This document shows positions 10,958 through 22,199 of a stretch of DNA of 64,000 bases, piece after piece. Position 1 is the stretch's first letter. The number at the start of each line of letters is the position of its first letter. Below the pieces are notes generated by a model. The model saw only the letters and a list, made by a program, of their open reading frames with translations. It was not told the origin of the DNA and searched no databases. Origin of the DNA: Lineus longissimus (taxonomy: Eukaryota; Nemertea; Pilidiophora; Heteronemertea; Lineidae). The DNA is taken from contig NC_088325.1 of NCBI RefSeq assembly GCF_910592395.1, forward strand, positions 7,905,501 through 7,969,500. Direction: 5' to 3'. The position numbers and the translations under genes were made by a program.

Positions 10958-11155
10958 TGTGACTTTATTCGTCCCCCTTCCAGTATTATTATATAGAAGA
11001 TTTAGACCAGCGATGACGTCATTTCTGGTGATTCCCTACGCTGTCCAATGAGCGCTTTTTAAGGTGTGCCATTTGGCATGTATTAGCATGCAATGTATTT
11101 TATCAGCGCTGCCAATTGCCGAACAGAATGCCGTAGCTCCGTCAATTTTGAATCA
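10958..11155 (+). repeat. 198-bp direct repeat, left copy
   Basis: It begins TGTGACTTTATTCG and ends GAATCA. A second copy in the same orientation lies at 12770-12969 with a few substitutions and small indels. The TG...CA ends and the 1.6-kb spacing suggest LTRs of a small non-autonomous element, but no matching target duplication, PBS or PPT is seen. Confidence 0.7.
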
Positions 11156-11604
11156 ATCAATAATTGAATGAAAGCCGTGGTGAGCACATAAAAAGACCAT
11201 GGTCACCTTAATTTGAAAATCCCTTCATAATCAAGGGCTACCTCTGACTAAAACAGCACCCATAAACAATAGACCACCAATTTGACCCCAGCTCCTAACT
11301 GCGGGAAAACCCAAGTCCAGCAACCAAAAGTACCAAAAATACATTTTCGTTTACATTTGAACTGCACACATGCGTTTGTTTACAATTTCATTTCCCGTGA
11401 AATCTCGAAAATCAGGTGACCTGCAATCGTGGATTGAAAATAACATCAACCTGGGTTCAGCAGGTCAGCAGGTATACCGGCTGTTCCAATCATCCCCCTA
11501 TAGCCAGCTGTTCAAAAGGTAATGTTATTCACCCCACAGGGAGTGCAGGTAATTGATTAAGCCCCAGCATAACTTAACAGCAATGGCTTGGCTTCTGTGG
11601 GTGT

Positions 11605-12608
11605 ACCCCCATTTCGCCTACACCCATTTTGCCTATTACCCATTTTGCCTACACCCATTTCGCCTACCCCCATTTTGCCTACCCCCATTTTGCCTATTCA
11701 CCATTTCGCCTACACCCACTTCGCCTATTCACCATTACGCCAACTCACCATTTCCCCTACTAAAAAGGAAAAGAGGGGTGTGCGCTGGACATTTGAACAA
11801 TTTGACGAATTGTTTAGCTTGGTTTTTTTCCTTCATATCATATTATATTTCCCAGTTAAACTTTACCATACTTTATCATTCCAACTTGAGGCAAGACATT
11901 CCTCTTGAGACAAGACCACCATTGATTTTTAAGCCTTTTTGCAGTTAAATTGTCACAGTTTGACCGCCTTGCATCAAATAATGCTTCGGGTTGTGAATCT
12001 GAAATTTGGATATGACATTCCAGACAGTCAGGGGAGTATTATAATGGTGTAATTTTATTAAAACTGGTGGCTGTCCACAAATTTTTTTTCTTCAAATTGG
12101 ACAAATTTGAGAGACCATGACATTTACACTGTTTTCAGCCAAATCATGACCCTACTCATGACCCTACTCAGTTCGTCTGATAGTATTTAGTTGGTACTTA
12201 GTTGGATAAACTGCATATTTCTAAAAGCATTACAAAATTCTGGCACCAATAGACATTTCAAATTAGACTAGAAGGCTGAAAAATCTTTTGAATTTGAAGT
12301 CACTATCATAAAACATTTGAAATGATGTAGGCAAAATGGGTAATAGGCGAAATGGGTAATAGGCGAAATGGTGAATAGGCGAAATGGGTGTAGGCGAAAT
12401 GGTGAGGCGAAATGGTGAGTAGGCGAAATGGGTGTAGGCGAAATGGTGAGTAGGCGAAATGGTGAGTAGGCGAAACGGGTAAATTTTGTAGGCGAAATGG
12501 GTGTAGGCGAAATGGGTGTAGGCGAAATGGGTGTAGGCGAAATGGGTGTAGGCGAAATGGGTGTAGGCGAAATGGGTGTAGGCGAAATGGGTGTAGGCGA
12601 AATGGGGA
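11605..12608. mobile_element. Foldback-type element with 15-bp repeat arms
   Basis: The left arm (11605-11766) is an imperfect array of ACCCATTTCGCCTAC-type units. The right arm (12329-12608) is the inverse-complement array TAGGCGAAATGGGTG, with about eight near-perfect 15-bp units at 12487-12605. The arms enclose a 560-bp AT-rich loop without a gene. Inverted arms built from short tandem repeats are the hallmark of foldback elements. Confidence 0.8.
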
Positions 12609-12769
12609 TGAACCCTTCTGTGATGGGTAAGGAGAATTTACAGTGTCCGATTAAAAATCCCTCATTACTGCTCCGCTAAGTAAGTTTTTGAATAAAACCA
12701 AGACGTTGCATCAGGGTAAGGTGTCACCACCATTCATGCAAAATTTCAAGGCGCTCCAACGCCTCCAAG

Positions 12770-12969
12770 TGTGACTTTATTCGTCCCCCTTCTAATATTA
12801 TTATATAGAAGATTTAGACCAGCGATGACGTCATTTCTGGTGATTCCCTACGTTGTCCAATGAGCGCTTTTTAAGTGTGCCATTTGGCATGTAATTATGA
12901 AACGTATTTTATCAGCGCTGCTAATTGCCGAACAGAATGCCGTGGCGTAGCTCCGTCAATTTTGAATCA
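12770..12969 (+). repeat. 198-bp direct repeat, right copy
   Basis: This is the partner of 10958-11155. It lacks a few bases around 12875-12895 and has an extra 'ggcgta' near 12945. Together the two copies flank the foldback element. Confidence 0.7.
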
Positions 12970-13340
12970 ATTTTTATGGGAGTAACATTATTGTGTTGCT
13001 TAAAACGTCTACTTTTTACTCATGTAAGAATCGTAGTACTAAAAATTAATATGCAAACAGAATCATGCCGATTCACTGCACATACTGGGAATTCTCCACT
13101 TCAAAATACATCGCGAACAGAGCATGCCGAGCATTCACTTCCGATATCGTTTTCACAGAATTGTGGCCAAATTTTAAAGAACTAATTTCTGAAGGTATTC
13201 CCTTAAGACCTTATGACTACCCACTGAAAGGAACTAGTGATAATATCGCCTACTTGACTACTTTTTAGCAGAAAATTGGTTACTTGTTGCAAAATCAATC
13301 TTCCATCTTTAGACTGGTCACAGTCAGACAGTGGGTATGC

Positions 13341-13406
13341 AAACTCGCACAGTGCCGAAATTAAAATTCAATTGCAGAACGACATCAGCGCCTCTAGTGT
13401 CAAGAT
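13341..13406 (+). repeat. Inverted repeat arm, left
   Basis: It contains AAACTCGCACAGTGCCGAAA and, after a variable spacer, ATCAGCGCCTCTAGTGTCAA. The inverse complement of both blocks, in matching order, occurs at 14953-15010. A third, single block of the second motif lies at about 14725-14748. Confidence 0.65.
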
Positions 13407-14199
13407 TGAGTGGGTATGCTGAAATATAGCCTGGTTCCTTCATCCTGAGCTTCAGGTTTTTGATACTCCTACGTCCCATACAAAACCCTGAGAAAATCCA
13501 TTAGAATCGACAGCGAAGGGTGGCTGTTCTGATAACCTGATACACTGTGCGTAATGTATGTATATATAGTGTTTTATATGACAATAAAATGTATATGAAT
13601 AAAGTTTAAGATAATCCTATCGTAAAATCGTTTTATACTTCATCGATTCTATGCTGTTAAACATTGTGTAGACGTGTAATTGTGTTTTAATTAAGTAATG
13701 AAATAAATTTGCAGCGGGGTGCGCGCAATACGAAGGAACATCACTGAAAAATTCAGAATTTTCTTAAATACCCGGATGTTCTAAAAATAGCAGCTAATGA
13801 AAATACGCGTTTCATGGCCATCTTTGAAATTTAACTAACCTACCTCGGACCCGAGCCCTATGGCGCAAAAGACTATACAATTGATAGTGCATCTGAGAGC
13901 ATTAATTCCTGGGTCCGTGGTTTACGAATTTCCGAGACTCAAATACAACCGACGCTCTGATTGAGCGCTTTTTTCTACCGCTACAATCCGTCTGAAGGGC
14001 ATGGATTTCCCCAGGGGTTTGTAATAGCGAGAGCTGGAGCATATGGAAAACCACTGGGTGCCGAGGATGGGTTCCTTGGCCAATTCAATGCGCAGAATAC
14101 AACTGCGCAACAATACGTCATAACCCGGGCTTTTAAATCGTCAAAAAATCTGTCAAATGTGCCTGTAGCGCCAACTGGCGGTGAAAATTATACTAATTC

Positions 14200-14517
14200 C
14201 ATTACAAGTCAAAATGAAAAATTATTTAAAAATATTCGGCCAGATTTGAAAACAATATTTCCTCTGTGGACCGAGGTATAAAAGGAAAGAAGTTTAAACT
14301 TCCCGATGACCTCATTCGCCGAATGTAGGTCGGATCGCGCTGATTTTTGGTTTCTAAGTTCCCCTTGGGCTACTCCTAATTTAGCAGCGTCATTAAAGTG
14401 CCTAGGTCTTACGGTTACAAAATGCCCAAAATTGACATGGAAGGATGGCAGGAAGGACGGACACCATTCCCTTAGTAATGTGACCAGCTTCGCTGACTTT
14501 GTCAGCTGAGCTAAAAA
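14200..14517 (+). repeat. 3' end of a hairpin-ended repeat (variant)
   Basis: It ends with a 27-bp hairpin (14486-14512; stem AGCTtcGCTGAC / GTCAGCtgAGCT) followed by AAAAAA, after a GGAC-containing tract ('aaggatggcaggaaggacgg'). The layout matches the 2358-2378 and 6938-6963 termini. The left edge is a guess. Confidence 0.5.
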
Positions 14518-14952
14518 ATGATTACATACTCCGTAATGAATGCATCTGCCAAGAAATAGCACGTGGTACTGTTTACTGCAGCCTAAATACAGAAAACGAC
14601 AATGACACGTGGTATTTCAACGCATGTGCAATCGATCGTAAACAATGACATTATTTCAATTGAGCACATGCGCAATACATCGACTCGCATCGTTGATGAT
14701 CTGGCCTCCCTCCTGTAGGCCAAATCCGCGCCTCGAGTGTCAAGATCGGTCCGCAAAGATGTAGAGCATCTTTCTGTACGCTCAGAATGAGGTTGCTAAA
14801 ACACTATGTTAAAACTAACAAGAAGTAAAAACATCCTGAGCAAGTTTGCAAAATACTCGGCGAGCAACGAGGTGTTTGATAGTTTAATATGCAAGTTTCT
14901 CGAATTCGAATCTATTTTTGTCTGTCATGCGACCTCGGCAAATTCCTGGCCG

Positions 14953-15010
14953 ATCTTGACACTAGAGGCGCTGATTTTGTTGCTTACAAATTTCGGCACT
15001 GTGCGAGTTT
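14953..15010 (-). repeat. Inverted repeat arm, right
   Basis: This is the inverse complement of the two conserved blocks at 13341-13406. The pair encloses about 1.55 kb of gene-free DNA. No target duplication is evident, so it could be an element with TIRs or a local inverted duplication. Confidence 0.65.
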
Positions 15011-15147
15011 GGCCCAAGCCGCGGTGTAATTGAAAATGTTCTCGTCCATGTCTATCGTATCTACGAGTTTGATTTGAAGAGGCATTTATCTGCATCATTG
15101 GAACAAAAAAGAGGCAGTGAATTCACTCCGACCTAAACGGCTTGACC

Positions 15148-15240
15148 GCAGGATCCCTTACAAAACATTTTTATTCAGTGAAACCATCATGTCAAGGGTT
15201 AGGGTAGGGTTAGGGTTATACTTTTTGTAAGGGATCCTGC
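15148..15240. repeat. Perfect 18-bp inverted repeat enclosing telomere-like repeats
   Basis: GCAGGATCCCTTACAAAA (15148-15165) is exactly complementary to 15223-15240. The 57-bp loop contains GGGTTAGGGTAGGGTTAGGG-type sequence at 15196-15216, resembling the animal telomere unit TTAGGG. Confidence 0.8.
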
Positions 15241-15890
15241 AGTAGTGCCACGTCATAAACAAAATGGTAAGCATATGATATACAACATTCCGGAAATTTC
15301 GCAGAAGGTGCTGTTCATATTTAACCTGGCTATTTCCATGATTCTGGGCTTTTAAAGGGTAACTCGTGTCAAATTTCACCATAGGCCTATTATGATATTA
15401 TGTTTTAGCAGTTTTTGACAAATGACTACGTCACTTTCTCATTTAAATCGGTAAGGTTTTCGAATCGAAATGCACATTTTCTAGAAATTGATGGTATCCC
15501 GCCCGCTTCGATGCCGTTTTCGTTGATGATGTCACAACACGAACTATTTCGCGGTCGCGGTGGTTTACATTCAGCGATTTTATAATAAATCTAATCAAAA
15601 ATGGAAAATTTGAGCTTTACATTTGTGATCAACAATTAAAAACGGTTGTATTACCGCAAAGTTGTAAATCACATCATAGTATCACTTTAAAGCTGAACTG
15701 TCTCCATAAGGTGCCTGCGCCATGTTTGAAAAAGAGGAAGCCATGCCACCGCGCGACTACCTTTGTAAATAGCAACTACCATCCGCCATGTTTTAACCCT
15801 TTACTGCTTTAGCTCCTGGGGATCTACAAATTTTTTTCCAGCATCTCCCTGAAGATTTCCAGGTAGCCTATGCCTATAGTGTATAGGCCT
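15241..15890. other. Gene-free stretch
   Basis: No supported coding region or clear repeat boundary lies here. The sequence is moderately AT-rich. Confidence 0.4.
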
Positions 15891-16070
15891 ACACCTTTCC
15901 AAAAATGGGGCGCTGAGTGTCCGAAATAGTGATGTCATAAGGGGAAACTAGGCCTTATGGTGGAGGGACAAAGAAGAAAGTCATTGTTGACCAACACACT
16001 TGAATGCCTTGACGGACAAGGGGGAAAGAGTTAGTTCCAATGCCAGCCACCAATTTCGGGAAGCATTTAT
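15891..16070 (+). repeat. ~180-bp dispersed direct repeat, copy 1
   Basis: It shares 'atggggcgctgagtgt', 'gtgatgtcataaggggaaac' and 'ggccttatggtggagggaca' blocks in order with 18795-18979, same orientation. No coding potential. Confidence 0.75.
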
Positions 16071-16478
16071 AGACTGTCTTTGGGCAAAAGAGATCTATAT
16101 GCAAAAAGTTGGAAATGAAGTACTACAAGTGAAAGGGAGCTCTTAAGCGAGCTATATGGTTAGAGAGTGTGTGTATACCGTCAATGAAAAAAAGTTGACC
16201 CGGAACCAGAAAACCACCTCGCCCAGGTGAAATTTTTGCACGCGAGGATTCGTATACGCCTATGCACAGCAATTTACCTGGGGAGAGATTTTCTTTTTCA
16301 AAAACAATGCAGGGGGACCGATGATTTTTACGCAGAGTAGCCGCTTTAGGTTGGAGATTTCGTCAAAACAGGGGCGAATCAAAGTGTGACGAATACCCTG
16401 GGGTGAATCGAAATGCATTAAACAACAATCTGCATCGCTGCCAGAGATTATTTTCCTCTTTCTGCGAAGAAGTCGTGC

Positions 16479-17157
16479 TTTGAACTGGCAAAAGTCCGCA
16501 AAAGATTTCGAGTGTGCTAACTTTTCCGTAGTATGCATGCGCACCAACATGATCGGTCGGGGGCTGCCCATTTCGACAACGATTTCGTCAATGTCATGGC
16601 GTGTGGGAGGATGTCGACGGTCTGGTCCCATTTATAATGCAATAATCTTGAAAGTACATTGGTCTCAATATTTATTTCCCCGTTTCCATAACAAAATCCT
16701 ACCGTGAAACCACAACACAACACAAACCATTTCAATTTTCTGTAGAAAGCGCATGCGCACTTACTCAAACGCATGCGCTACCCTCAAACTATTCAGGACA
16801 AGGGGTTGGCTGAGGTCTTTTTGAATTCAAATCCTACACTTGGGTCTTGGGATCATTATGCTTATCTCCGGGCAAAATACCTATCCTTCTCCTGTTTGTT
16901 GTGTTTAGTTTCCTTCCCACATTCTCCCCACCTATTTTCTATACTGCGTCAGCGTCTATTGGGTCAACTGTCATGATGGCGTCATCCTAACTATATAATT
17001 ACTATATCCCCCTTCCCCCCTCTCCCCACCACCAACTACTCGCCATCATTGACATTGTGTGCTAGCCAACTGCTTCTTCGGTCAACTGCAATGATGTCAT
17101 CATCCTATATCCCCCCCCCCCCCCACCACCACCACCAGAGTCTTCTTGCTCACCAGC
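16479..17157 (+). repeat. 679-bp tandem duplication, unit 1
   Basis: It is followed directly by unit 2 (17158-17839) with about 98% identity by eye. Each unit contains two internal sub-repeats of 'ggtcaactg.catgatgg.gtcatcct' plus a poly-C/CCA tract. The open frames on both strands are shadows of the duplication and match no protein I know. Confidence 0.9.
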
Positions 17158-17839
17158 TTTGAACTGGCAAAAGTCCGCAAAAGATTTCGAGTGTGCTAAC
17201 TTTTCCGTAGTATGCATGCGCACCAACATGATCGGTCGGGGGCTGCCCATTTCGACAACGATTTCGTCAATGTCATGGCGTGTGGGAGGATGTCGACGGT
17301 CTGGTCCCATTTATAATGCAATAATCTTCAAAGTACATTGGTCTCAATATTTATTTCCCCGTTTCCATAACAAAATCCTACCGTGAAACCACAACACAAC
17401 ACAAACCATTTCAATTTTCTGTAGAAAGCGCATGCGCACTTACTCAAACGCATGCGCTACCCTCAAACTATTCAGGACAAGGGGTTGGCTGAGGTCTTTT
17501 TGAATTCAAATCCTACACTTGGGTCTTGGGATCATTATGCTTATCTCCGGGCAAAATACCTATCCTTCTCCTGTTTGTTGTGTTTAGTTTCCTTCCCACA
17601 TTCTCCCCACCTATTTTCTATACTGTGTCAGCGTCTATTGGGTCAACTGCCATGATGGCGTCATCCTAACTATATAATTACTATATCCCCCTTCCCCCCT
17701 CTCCCCACCACCAACTACTCGCCATCATTGACATTGTGTGCTAGCCAACTGCTTCTTCGGTCAACTGCCATGATGGCATCATCCTATATACCCCCCCCCC
17801 CCCACCACCACCACCACCAGAGTCTTCTTGCTCACCAGC
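17158..17839 (+). repeat. 679-bp tandem duplication, unit 2
   Basis: Second unit, differing from unit 1 by scattered substitutions and by length changes in the C/CCA tract (17790-17818). The junction TCACCAGC|TTTGAACTGG at 17157/17158 is visible. Confidence 0.9.
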
Positions 17840-18794
17840 CCTATTAACGAAGAGCTCCCTATCATGGCCTGAGCCTTCCCCATATTATTTATTTTGAAGC
17901 TAACTATCATACCTACAATATGATATCATTAATTTTTCATTTTAACCCCCTGGTATCGAAAGCATTAACACTCTCAGCAATTTAGTGAAAATAGATAGAA
18001 AGGCCCTGTAGTAAACAATAGAATCATAAAAAGTTCCTACCTAATCAAAAAAATCTTTAAAGAAACCCTAATGTACGATAATCCAACCTAATACTTTTGA
18101 CCGAAAAACACAACCCGGCTGTCTCCTGTACATGAATACATGAATGGGGTCAGGAGGCTGACTCGCCAACTCGCCCTGTATTAGTATTACTCGGTAAAAT
18201 GTACAGCAACCCACCTAGGAACGAGGAAGATGACACTCTAAGCGTCGCCCCTGTGGTGTTACTTTACTTCTCGGCCCCTTGGATATCTTAGGGTGGGAGT
18301 TTTAAACACGGGCGGCTACAGGCGGTACAGGAGCTAAAGGGTTAAAGGGGTACGCCGGTCGTAATTACTTGTGTGTGGTCCAGTTAAATAGAAATCCACC
18401 AATACATATTGCTGTAGTGCAGTTATTATGTGTAAAAATTTGTTTAAACTTGGTATTCATAGTATTGGTATATCTGTCTACACAATGACAATGTTAAAAT
18501 TTATATTTATTATGTATTTCCGCAATGCGACATCTTTCTCCCTACATGATTGATATAACCTCTGATACTGAATTTCGATCCAATCCGATTCTCGACTTAG
18601 CCACCATGGGGCCAAAACAAAAAATGGTAAAAAGTGCAATATCGCGCTTAACAGTGACTTATTTTCAATGAAATTTTTATAGTAGGTACTCAGAGAGCAA
18701 GGGCACATCACAATTCCTACGGGTTTTTGATTTGACCTAATTTTCAAGGTCACAGAGGTCAAATGGTGTGAATTGGCCGTTTGAGTGTAACTAT
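17840..18794. other. Gene-free stretch
   Basis: No supported gene. Near 18700-18785 it begins to show the reverse-strand 'gacctaattttcaaggtcacagaggtcaaatgg' block of the hairpin-ended repeat family. Confidence 0.4.
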
Positions 18795-18979
18795 ACACCT
18801 TTCCAGAAATGGGGCGCTGAGTGTTCGAAATAGTGATGTCATAAGGGGAAACTAGGCCTTATGGTGGAGGGACAAAGGAGATAGTCATGGTTGACCAACA
18901 CACTTGAATGCATTTGATGACAGACAAGGGGGAAAAAGTTAGTTCCAATGCAAGCCACCAATTTCGGAAAGCATGTATA
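18795..18979 (+). repeat. ~180-bp dispersed direct repeat, copy 2
   Basis: Second copy of 15891-16070, inserted between blocks of the hairpin-ended repeat family. Confidence 0.75.
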
Positions 18980-19520
18980 AGGCACATTTCTTAACCGCTA
19001 AAGCTATGAACTTGAAATTTGGTACACCTGATTCCCTATGTCATGTTACCTCTGACACCAAATTTCGGTCTTGACTTGGCCACCAGGGGTCAGAACTGGA
19101 AACCTAAAGAGTGTGATATGACTCCTTTTCGATAACAGTTTTATGGTAGGTTAGAACTCCTAGCAAGGATACATCACATATCATATGGGTTTTTGATTTG
19201 ACCTACTTTTCATGGTAACAGAGGTCAAATGGCATAAATTGGTCGTTTGAGTGTAACTATGCCTCGTTTCTTAACCGCTATTGGCGCTAGCTATTTACTT
19301 GAAATTTGGTACACATGATTCCCTACTGTCATGTAAATAGCCTAAGATTTCGATCTGATATGATTCTCGACTTGGCAACCAGGAGGCCATAACTAAAACA
19401 GCTATAAAGTGCAAAATCTCGCTTATTAGTAACTTGTTTTTGATGATATTTTTATGGTAGGTACTCCAAGCAACGATACATCATATGTCAAACCGACTTT
19501 GGTTTGACCTATATACTATA
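18980..19520 (-). repeat. Modules of the hairpin-ended repeat, reverse orientation
   Basis: Two modules, with 'ctatgaacttgaaatttggtac' and 'gctatttacttgaaatttggtac' about 275 bp apart, each followed by a 'ggccaccaggggtc'-like block and a 'gacctacttttca.ggt' block. This is the reverse complement of the modules at 6000-6900. Confidence 0.7.
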
Positions 19521-19544
19521 AATGTAGAATGTTTCAAGTGCAAA

Positions 19545-19945
19545 GAAGCGAGTCAACCAAATTTAATATACGAATGCGGGCTGTGTTGTCCGTGGCCTTG
19601 ATGCAACTCAGGAACGCTCCCGATACTCCAAGTTACTGTAGTTTGTATAGGAGGCATACTCTATCCACTAAATCGAACGCCTTAGAGAAGTCTATGAAAC
19701 CTACGTAGATAGATTGTTTTGCTATCTTTCTATTTTGGATAACTAAACTTAAATGTGTAAATATGGACTACACAACTCCTACTGGGACGAAAGCCATTTT
19801 GTTCCTCACACAAAAGATTATTCTCGTCAATAAAGCGTGTTAGCCTATTATGCAATACTGAGCTGAACAACTTGCGCACTGTTGAGTTCAGGCTTATGAC
19901 CTGATAACTTAGAGGTTCCAAACGGTCCTTTCCTTTTTGGCTCAC
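19545..19945 (-). pseudogene. LINE reverse transcriptase remnant
   Basis: The frame 19730-19945 reads 'PLSYQVISLNSTVRKLFSSV ... LCEEQNGFRPSRSC', RT blocks 2-3 of non-LTR elements (cf. 'RGISLNSTVGKL ... DEQNGFRAGRSC' in the LINE at 60386-60874). The next ~180 bp downstream, in a shifted frame, continue with the 'DFSKAFD'-type block A of the palm. It is a short, frameshifted relic of a family related to the LINE at 58725-63360, and it interrupts the repeat modules. Confidence 0.8.
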
Positions 19946-21150
19946 CGTAAGGGGAGTCTATACGATAGCGCTGTGTCCGTCGTCGTCGTCGTCGTCGTCG
20001 TCGTATCCTAACAGTGGCACGTTTCTTAACTGCTAGGGCTATGAACTTGAAACTTTGTACACAGAATGCCCTAGGTCAGCTGACCTCTGACACTGATTTT
20101 CGGTCCGATCTGATTCTCTGTTTGGCCACCAGGGGGCCAAATGTCGATATCTAAAAAGTGTGATATCTCGCTTATTAGTGACTTGTTTTCGATAAAACTT
20201 TTGTTGTAGGTACTCATAGCAAATATACATTTTATATTATACGGGTTTTCAATTTGACCTACTTTTCAAGGTCACAGAGGTCATATGGCGTAAATTGGCC
20301 ATTAGAGTGTAAACTATGGCACGTTTCTTAACCACTAAAGCTATGAACTTGAAACTTGGTACATATAACCCCCTATATCACATAGCCTCTGGCGCTGAAT
20401 TTTGGTTCGATCTGATTCCTAACTTTGCCACCAGGGGGCCAAAAGTGGAAATCTAAAAAGTGTGATATCTCGCTTATAAGTGACTTGTTTTCGATAAAAT
20501 TCTTATGGTAGGTACTGTTTGGAAGAATACATCACATATTTTACGGGTTTTCAATTTGACCTACTTTTCAAGGTCACAGAAGTCATATGGCGTAAATTGG
20601 CTGTTAGAGTGTAAACTATGGCACGTTTCTTAACCAGTAAAGCTATGAACTTGAAACTTGGTGCATATAACCCCCTACATCAGATAACGTCTGATGTCGA
20701 ATTTTGGCCTGATCTGATTCTTTATTCGGCCACCAGGGGGCCATAGCGGAAAAAGGAAGAAGTGCAATATCTTGCCTATTTGAGTGAATTGTTTTCGATA
20801 AAATTTTATGGCAGGGACTCCTAGCAAGGATACATCACATTTCCTATGATTTTTGGATTTGACCTCCTTTTCTAGGTCACAGAGGTCAAATGGCGTAAAT
20901 TGACCGTTCGAGTGTAACTATGGCACGTTTCTTAACTGCTAAAGCTATGAACTTGAAAGTTGGTACATGTAACCCCCTACATCAGATAATCTCTGACACC
21001 GAATTTTGGCCTGATCTGATTCTTGATTTGGCCACCAGGGGGTCAAAACTGAAAAAGTAGGACGTGCAATATCTCGCTTATTAATGACTTTTTTTCGATG
21101 AATTTTTTATTGCAGGGACTCTTAGCAATCACACGATATTGATCTTGTTG
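19934..21150 (-). repeat. Hairpin-ended repeat with four ~302-bp modules, reverse orientation
   Basis: It starts with GGCTCACC-GTAA-GGggagtc, then a (GTC)n tract at 19978-20003, then four tandem modules. 'gctatgaacttgaaa' recurs at about 20037, 20340, 20641 and 20945. Each module also has 'ggccaccagggggcc' and 'gacctacttttcaaggtcac'. The arrangement mirrors 5861-6968 on the opposite strand. No protein. Confidence 0.8.
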
Positions 21151-21509
21151 ATGTCATAGACAATTATTGGTTGGATCATAAACTTATATATACTGCCCTG
21201 TCTTATTACTTGACATCAATACACATCTAAAAAAAGTCTTCATGCCTGATTGTGTTCACCATATTCACCTCTAAACTAAGCATGATCCTGCCTAATAAAA
21301 GATGTATACGGTGAGCACAATGGCCCCTGGCCGTTTCATTTGTTGATATGGTGAATTACACTTTGTTTCCAAATTTGAGGTACTTATCAACGCGAGAAGA
21401 TACTGTTAAATAACGAGTTTAGACACTTCAATATCTCGTTTGGTAACTTGTCGATTCGGGTTGCCTTTCTATTCTTCAGTTTGCTTATTGCTTTCCAAAC
21501 TTCTGTTTT

Positions 21510-21844
21510 TAGCTCACCTCTGGGGAGCTACGATACTGTGGCGTCCGCCGTCGTCGTCGTCCGTTAGTGGAACAAGTTTCGTCACCGCTGGGGCTAGATG
21601 GCTAGAACTTGGTGTGATGGTAGCTTTGGGCAATATGCAATATCTTTTCAAGATCACAGAGGCCAAAGTTCACTAAACACCGATAGGTGGCACGTTTAGT
21701 TTCTATTTGAGCTAGAAGGTAAACTTGTGACGACATATATCAAGAGACCCTCGATTCTACCCCAAAAATTTGTCTCGCTCGGACTTCAAATATGGCCACC
21801 ATGCGGCCATCTTGAAAATGAAACAAAGTGAGATTGCAACCAAA
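21510..21844 (-). repeat. Hairpin-ended repeat interrupted by the 10.1-kb transposon (left part)
   Basis: It begins TAGCTCACC-TCT-GGGGAGCTA (21510-21530), then a GTC-rich tract, then a ~145-bp unit carrying 'ggccaccatgcggccatctt'. The unit is cut at 21844 (GCAACCAAA) and continues at 31947. A second copy of the unit is complete at 32030-32110. Confidence 0.75.
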
Positions 21845-22199
21845 GGGGATGTTCGGCTAAGGGACCTGATTACCAAAATTTTTTTAGGGTATTTATAGTA
21901 GGAATTAAAAGATGAAATTTGCATGGATGGTACAAAAGACCGAACTCTAGATGATGAAAAAAGAAAATCTCGGCATATCTGTAATTAAGGATGGAAAACA
22001 ATGAGGTTTCTAAAAAGTGGCAAAAAAGGTAGAAAACAGTAAGAAATTAAAAATATTAATATGAATATCTTTAGAATTCATTATAATCTGTACCCTGACA
22101 AAAAATTATTTTGTTCGAGATTGCCTTCATGCAGAAAATCGAGAAAAATCAAGAAAAAACGTCATATTGCTGGGTGTGTGTATTGCATGGAATAGCCAT
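21845..22199 (+). repeat. Left terminal inverted repeat
   Basis: Pairs with 31591-31946. By eye the only clear difference is near 22111-22115 (TTGTTCGAG versus TTGATCCGAG). Outer end GGGGATG; inner end AATAGCCAT. Confidence 0.95.

Noticed and set aside
11553-11948. Pro/Phe/Leu-rich frames and, at 12497-12679, a Met-Gly-Val-Gly-Glu repeat frame
   Set aside because: Products of translating the 15-bp repeat arms of the foldback element.
13961-14281. 106-residue frame upstream of a TATAAAAGG sequence at 14277
   Set aside because: The TATA-like sequence is downstream of the frame, and the frame overlaps a repeat and matches nothing.
15191-15216. A true chromosome end or interstitial telomere
   Set aside because: Only about three imperfect units confined to a small hairpin.
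16260-17386. Conserved-looking small protein present twice (123/82 residues minus, 75 residues plus)
   Set aside because: It is duplicated only because the DNA is a tandem duplication; there is no motif and frames exist on both strands.
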